A DNA stretch of 6,636 bases, taken from contig DNNS01000474.1 in the NCBI GenBank assembly GCA_003497555.1, forward strand, positions 1 through 6,636. Direction: 5' to 3'. The DNA comes from Spirochaetia bacterium (lineage in GTDB: Bacteria > Spirochaetota > UBA12135). The position numbers were made by a program, and so were the translations under genes. Under the pieces are notes generated by a model. It had not been told where the DNA came from. It was given only the letters and a program-made list of their open reading frames with translations, and ran no database searches. Each line of letters begins with the position of its first letter. The stretch's first letter is position 1. This document shows positions 5,718 through 6,636 of this stretch, piece after piece.

Positions 5718-6636
5718 ATGCGGAATATATTAAAAATAAAAACTCTTTCTTTTCTATTTTTAATATATTCCCAAATACAGGCAATTTATCCTCAGTCGGC
5801 ACTTGAATACAATTATTCCGGCCTGGCAGCTTTGCCGAAATGGACAGAGACAAAATTTTTAGGCGGAACGCAGGCAGAAGTTTCAATTGATAAAGCTACA
5901 CAGACTCCAGACGGTATTGGCGCTTTAAAAATAAAAATAATTGCTGCCTCTGCAGAGAAAAAACATAGTGATATTCAGATCTATCCGGTAAAAAAAGGAT
6001 TAGGAGCGGGTAAATATAATATTACGGTTTTAATTAAAAGCAGCCAAATAATAAAAGGCGCCCTGCAGCTGGCTTTTAATGAGATTGGCGGCCCCGCCTA
6101 TGCCGGAGCCAAAATTATTGATTTTGACGGGCAGTGGCAGAAAATTCCGGTAAGCATTACTGTTGCTTCCGGTTATGAACAAAAACGTCTGCGCTTGCCC
6201 GGTTTTTTCATCGGCACTCTTCCAGAGGGCGCAGAAATTCTGATTGCATCAATAAAAACGGATATCAAGGATTCAAACACCGTAAATAGAATCAGCCCTG
6301 CAGAAAACAAAACTGCTCCTGCGCCCGTTGATAGAAGATTTTTAATCATGCCGATGCCGAAAAGCATTAAAACTGAAAACCAATTTGTTGACGGCTTGAA
6401 ATGGAATACCGTTTCGGGAGATAAAAATGCTTGCACCATGTTCATTGACGAGCTTGATTATATTCAGAAAAAAAAAGCAGGCTGTTCTTTTAAGGAATCT
6501 TCAAAAATCGGACAATATTCTTTCGTATGGCATAATAATGGAAATCTTGAATTATTGGCAAAAATCCCTCCGCTTCCTTCTGAAAAAGGCGGTTATGCTT
6601 TAAAGATAGAATCTGCCGGTGCTGGTATTTCTGCCC
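5718..6636 (+). CDS. Exported protein with CBM4/9-like carbohydrate-binding domain, partial (runs off right edge)
   Basis: The frame is open from the ATG at 5718 to the right edge, giving 306 complete codons and no stop. Residues 1-22 form a typical signal peptide: Arg and Lys residues, then a hydrophobic core (LSFLFLIYS), then a likely cleavage after IQA, so the protein is exported. Residues about 30-185 follow the pattern of a CBM4/9-type jelly-roll: GALKIKI (68-74), GAGKYNITVLIKSS (96-109), DGQWQKIPVSITV (137-149) and GTLPEGAEILIASIKTDI (166-183). A linker rich in Pro, Ala and Asn (about 193-206) leads to a second region starting RRFLIMPMPKSI (206-217) that includes SSKIGQYSFVWHN (261-273) and looks like another beta-sandwich. 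It is not recognised with confidence. Such layouts often precede a glycosidase or polysaccharide lyase domain, which would lie beyond the window. It is divergent from the AraC gene, a common target arrangement. Confidence 0.85.
   Translation, partial: MRNILKIKTLSFLFLIYSQIQAIYPQSALEYNYSGLAALPKWTETKFLGGTQAEVSIDKATQTPDGIGALKIKIIAASAEKKHSDIQIYPVKKGLGAGKYNITVLIKSSQIIKGALQLAFNEIGGPAYAGAKIIDFDGQWQKIPVSITVASGYEQKRLRLPGFFIGTLPEGAEILIASIKTDIKDSNTVNRISPAENKTAPAPVDRRFLIMPMPKSIKTENQFVDGLKWNTVSGDKNACTMFIDELDYIQKKKAGCSFKESSKIGQYSFVWHNNGNLELLAKIPPLPSEKGGYALKIESAGAGISA

Noticed and set aside
6173..6445. 90-codon minus-strand frame opposite the exported protein
   Set aside because: It is antisense to a coding frame with a signal peptide and a CBM-like domain, so it is a shadow.

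Overview
The window looks like part of a carbohydrate-use region from an uncultured bacterium of moderate-to-low GC. The clues are a GH95-type glycosidase, an AraC-family regulator and a secreted protein with a carbohydrate-binding-like domain. This mix, with weak ribosome binding sites on several genes and AT-rich spacers, would fit the PVC group (Lentisphaerae/Kiritimatiellota-like) or another gut or sediment polysaccharide degrader. That placement is inference only: the window holds no rRNA or marker gene.

Layout from left to right. At 1-569 (minus) is the N-terminal part of a calcineurin-like metallophosphoesterase, cut by the left edge. At 629-3001 (minus) is a complete 790-residue GH95-family enzyme (alpha-L-fucosidase / alpha-L-galactosidase family) with no signal peptide. 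The two are read in the same direction, 59 nt apart, and probably form one transcript driven by a near-consensus sigma70 promoter at 3098-3126. Across a 427-nt divergent spacer lies an AAC(3)-family N-acetyltransferase at 3429-4214 (plus), with its own near-consensus promoter at 3375-3403 and a good Shine-Dalgarno site. It converges on an AraC-family regulator at 4298-5218 (minus). A 499-nt AT-rich stretch (5219-5717) has no confident gene, though it may hold remnants of one. The window ends in an exported protein (5718 to the right edge, plus) with a signal peptide, a CBM4/9-like beta-sandwich and the start of a second domain.

How the parts may work together (inference): the exported protein would bind or attack a glycan outside the cytoplasm, the cytoplasmic GH95 enzyme would remove terminal fucose or a similar sugar from imported oligosaccharides, and the phosphoesterase and acetyltransferase would act on small products or modify sugars. 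The AraC protein, with its cupin sensor domain, is the likely local regulator.

I see no phage, insertion sequence, CRISPR array, tRNA or rRNA. The points most worth a second look are an altered active-site motif in the GH95 enzyme, a Thr in place of the metal-binding Asn in the phosphoesterase, two cleanly readable promoters with 17-bp spacers, and possible gene decay in the 5219-5717 spacer. I do not see strong evidence for an entirely new system.
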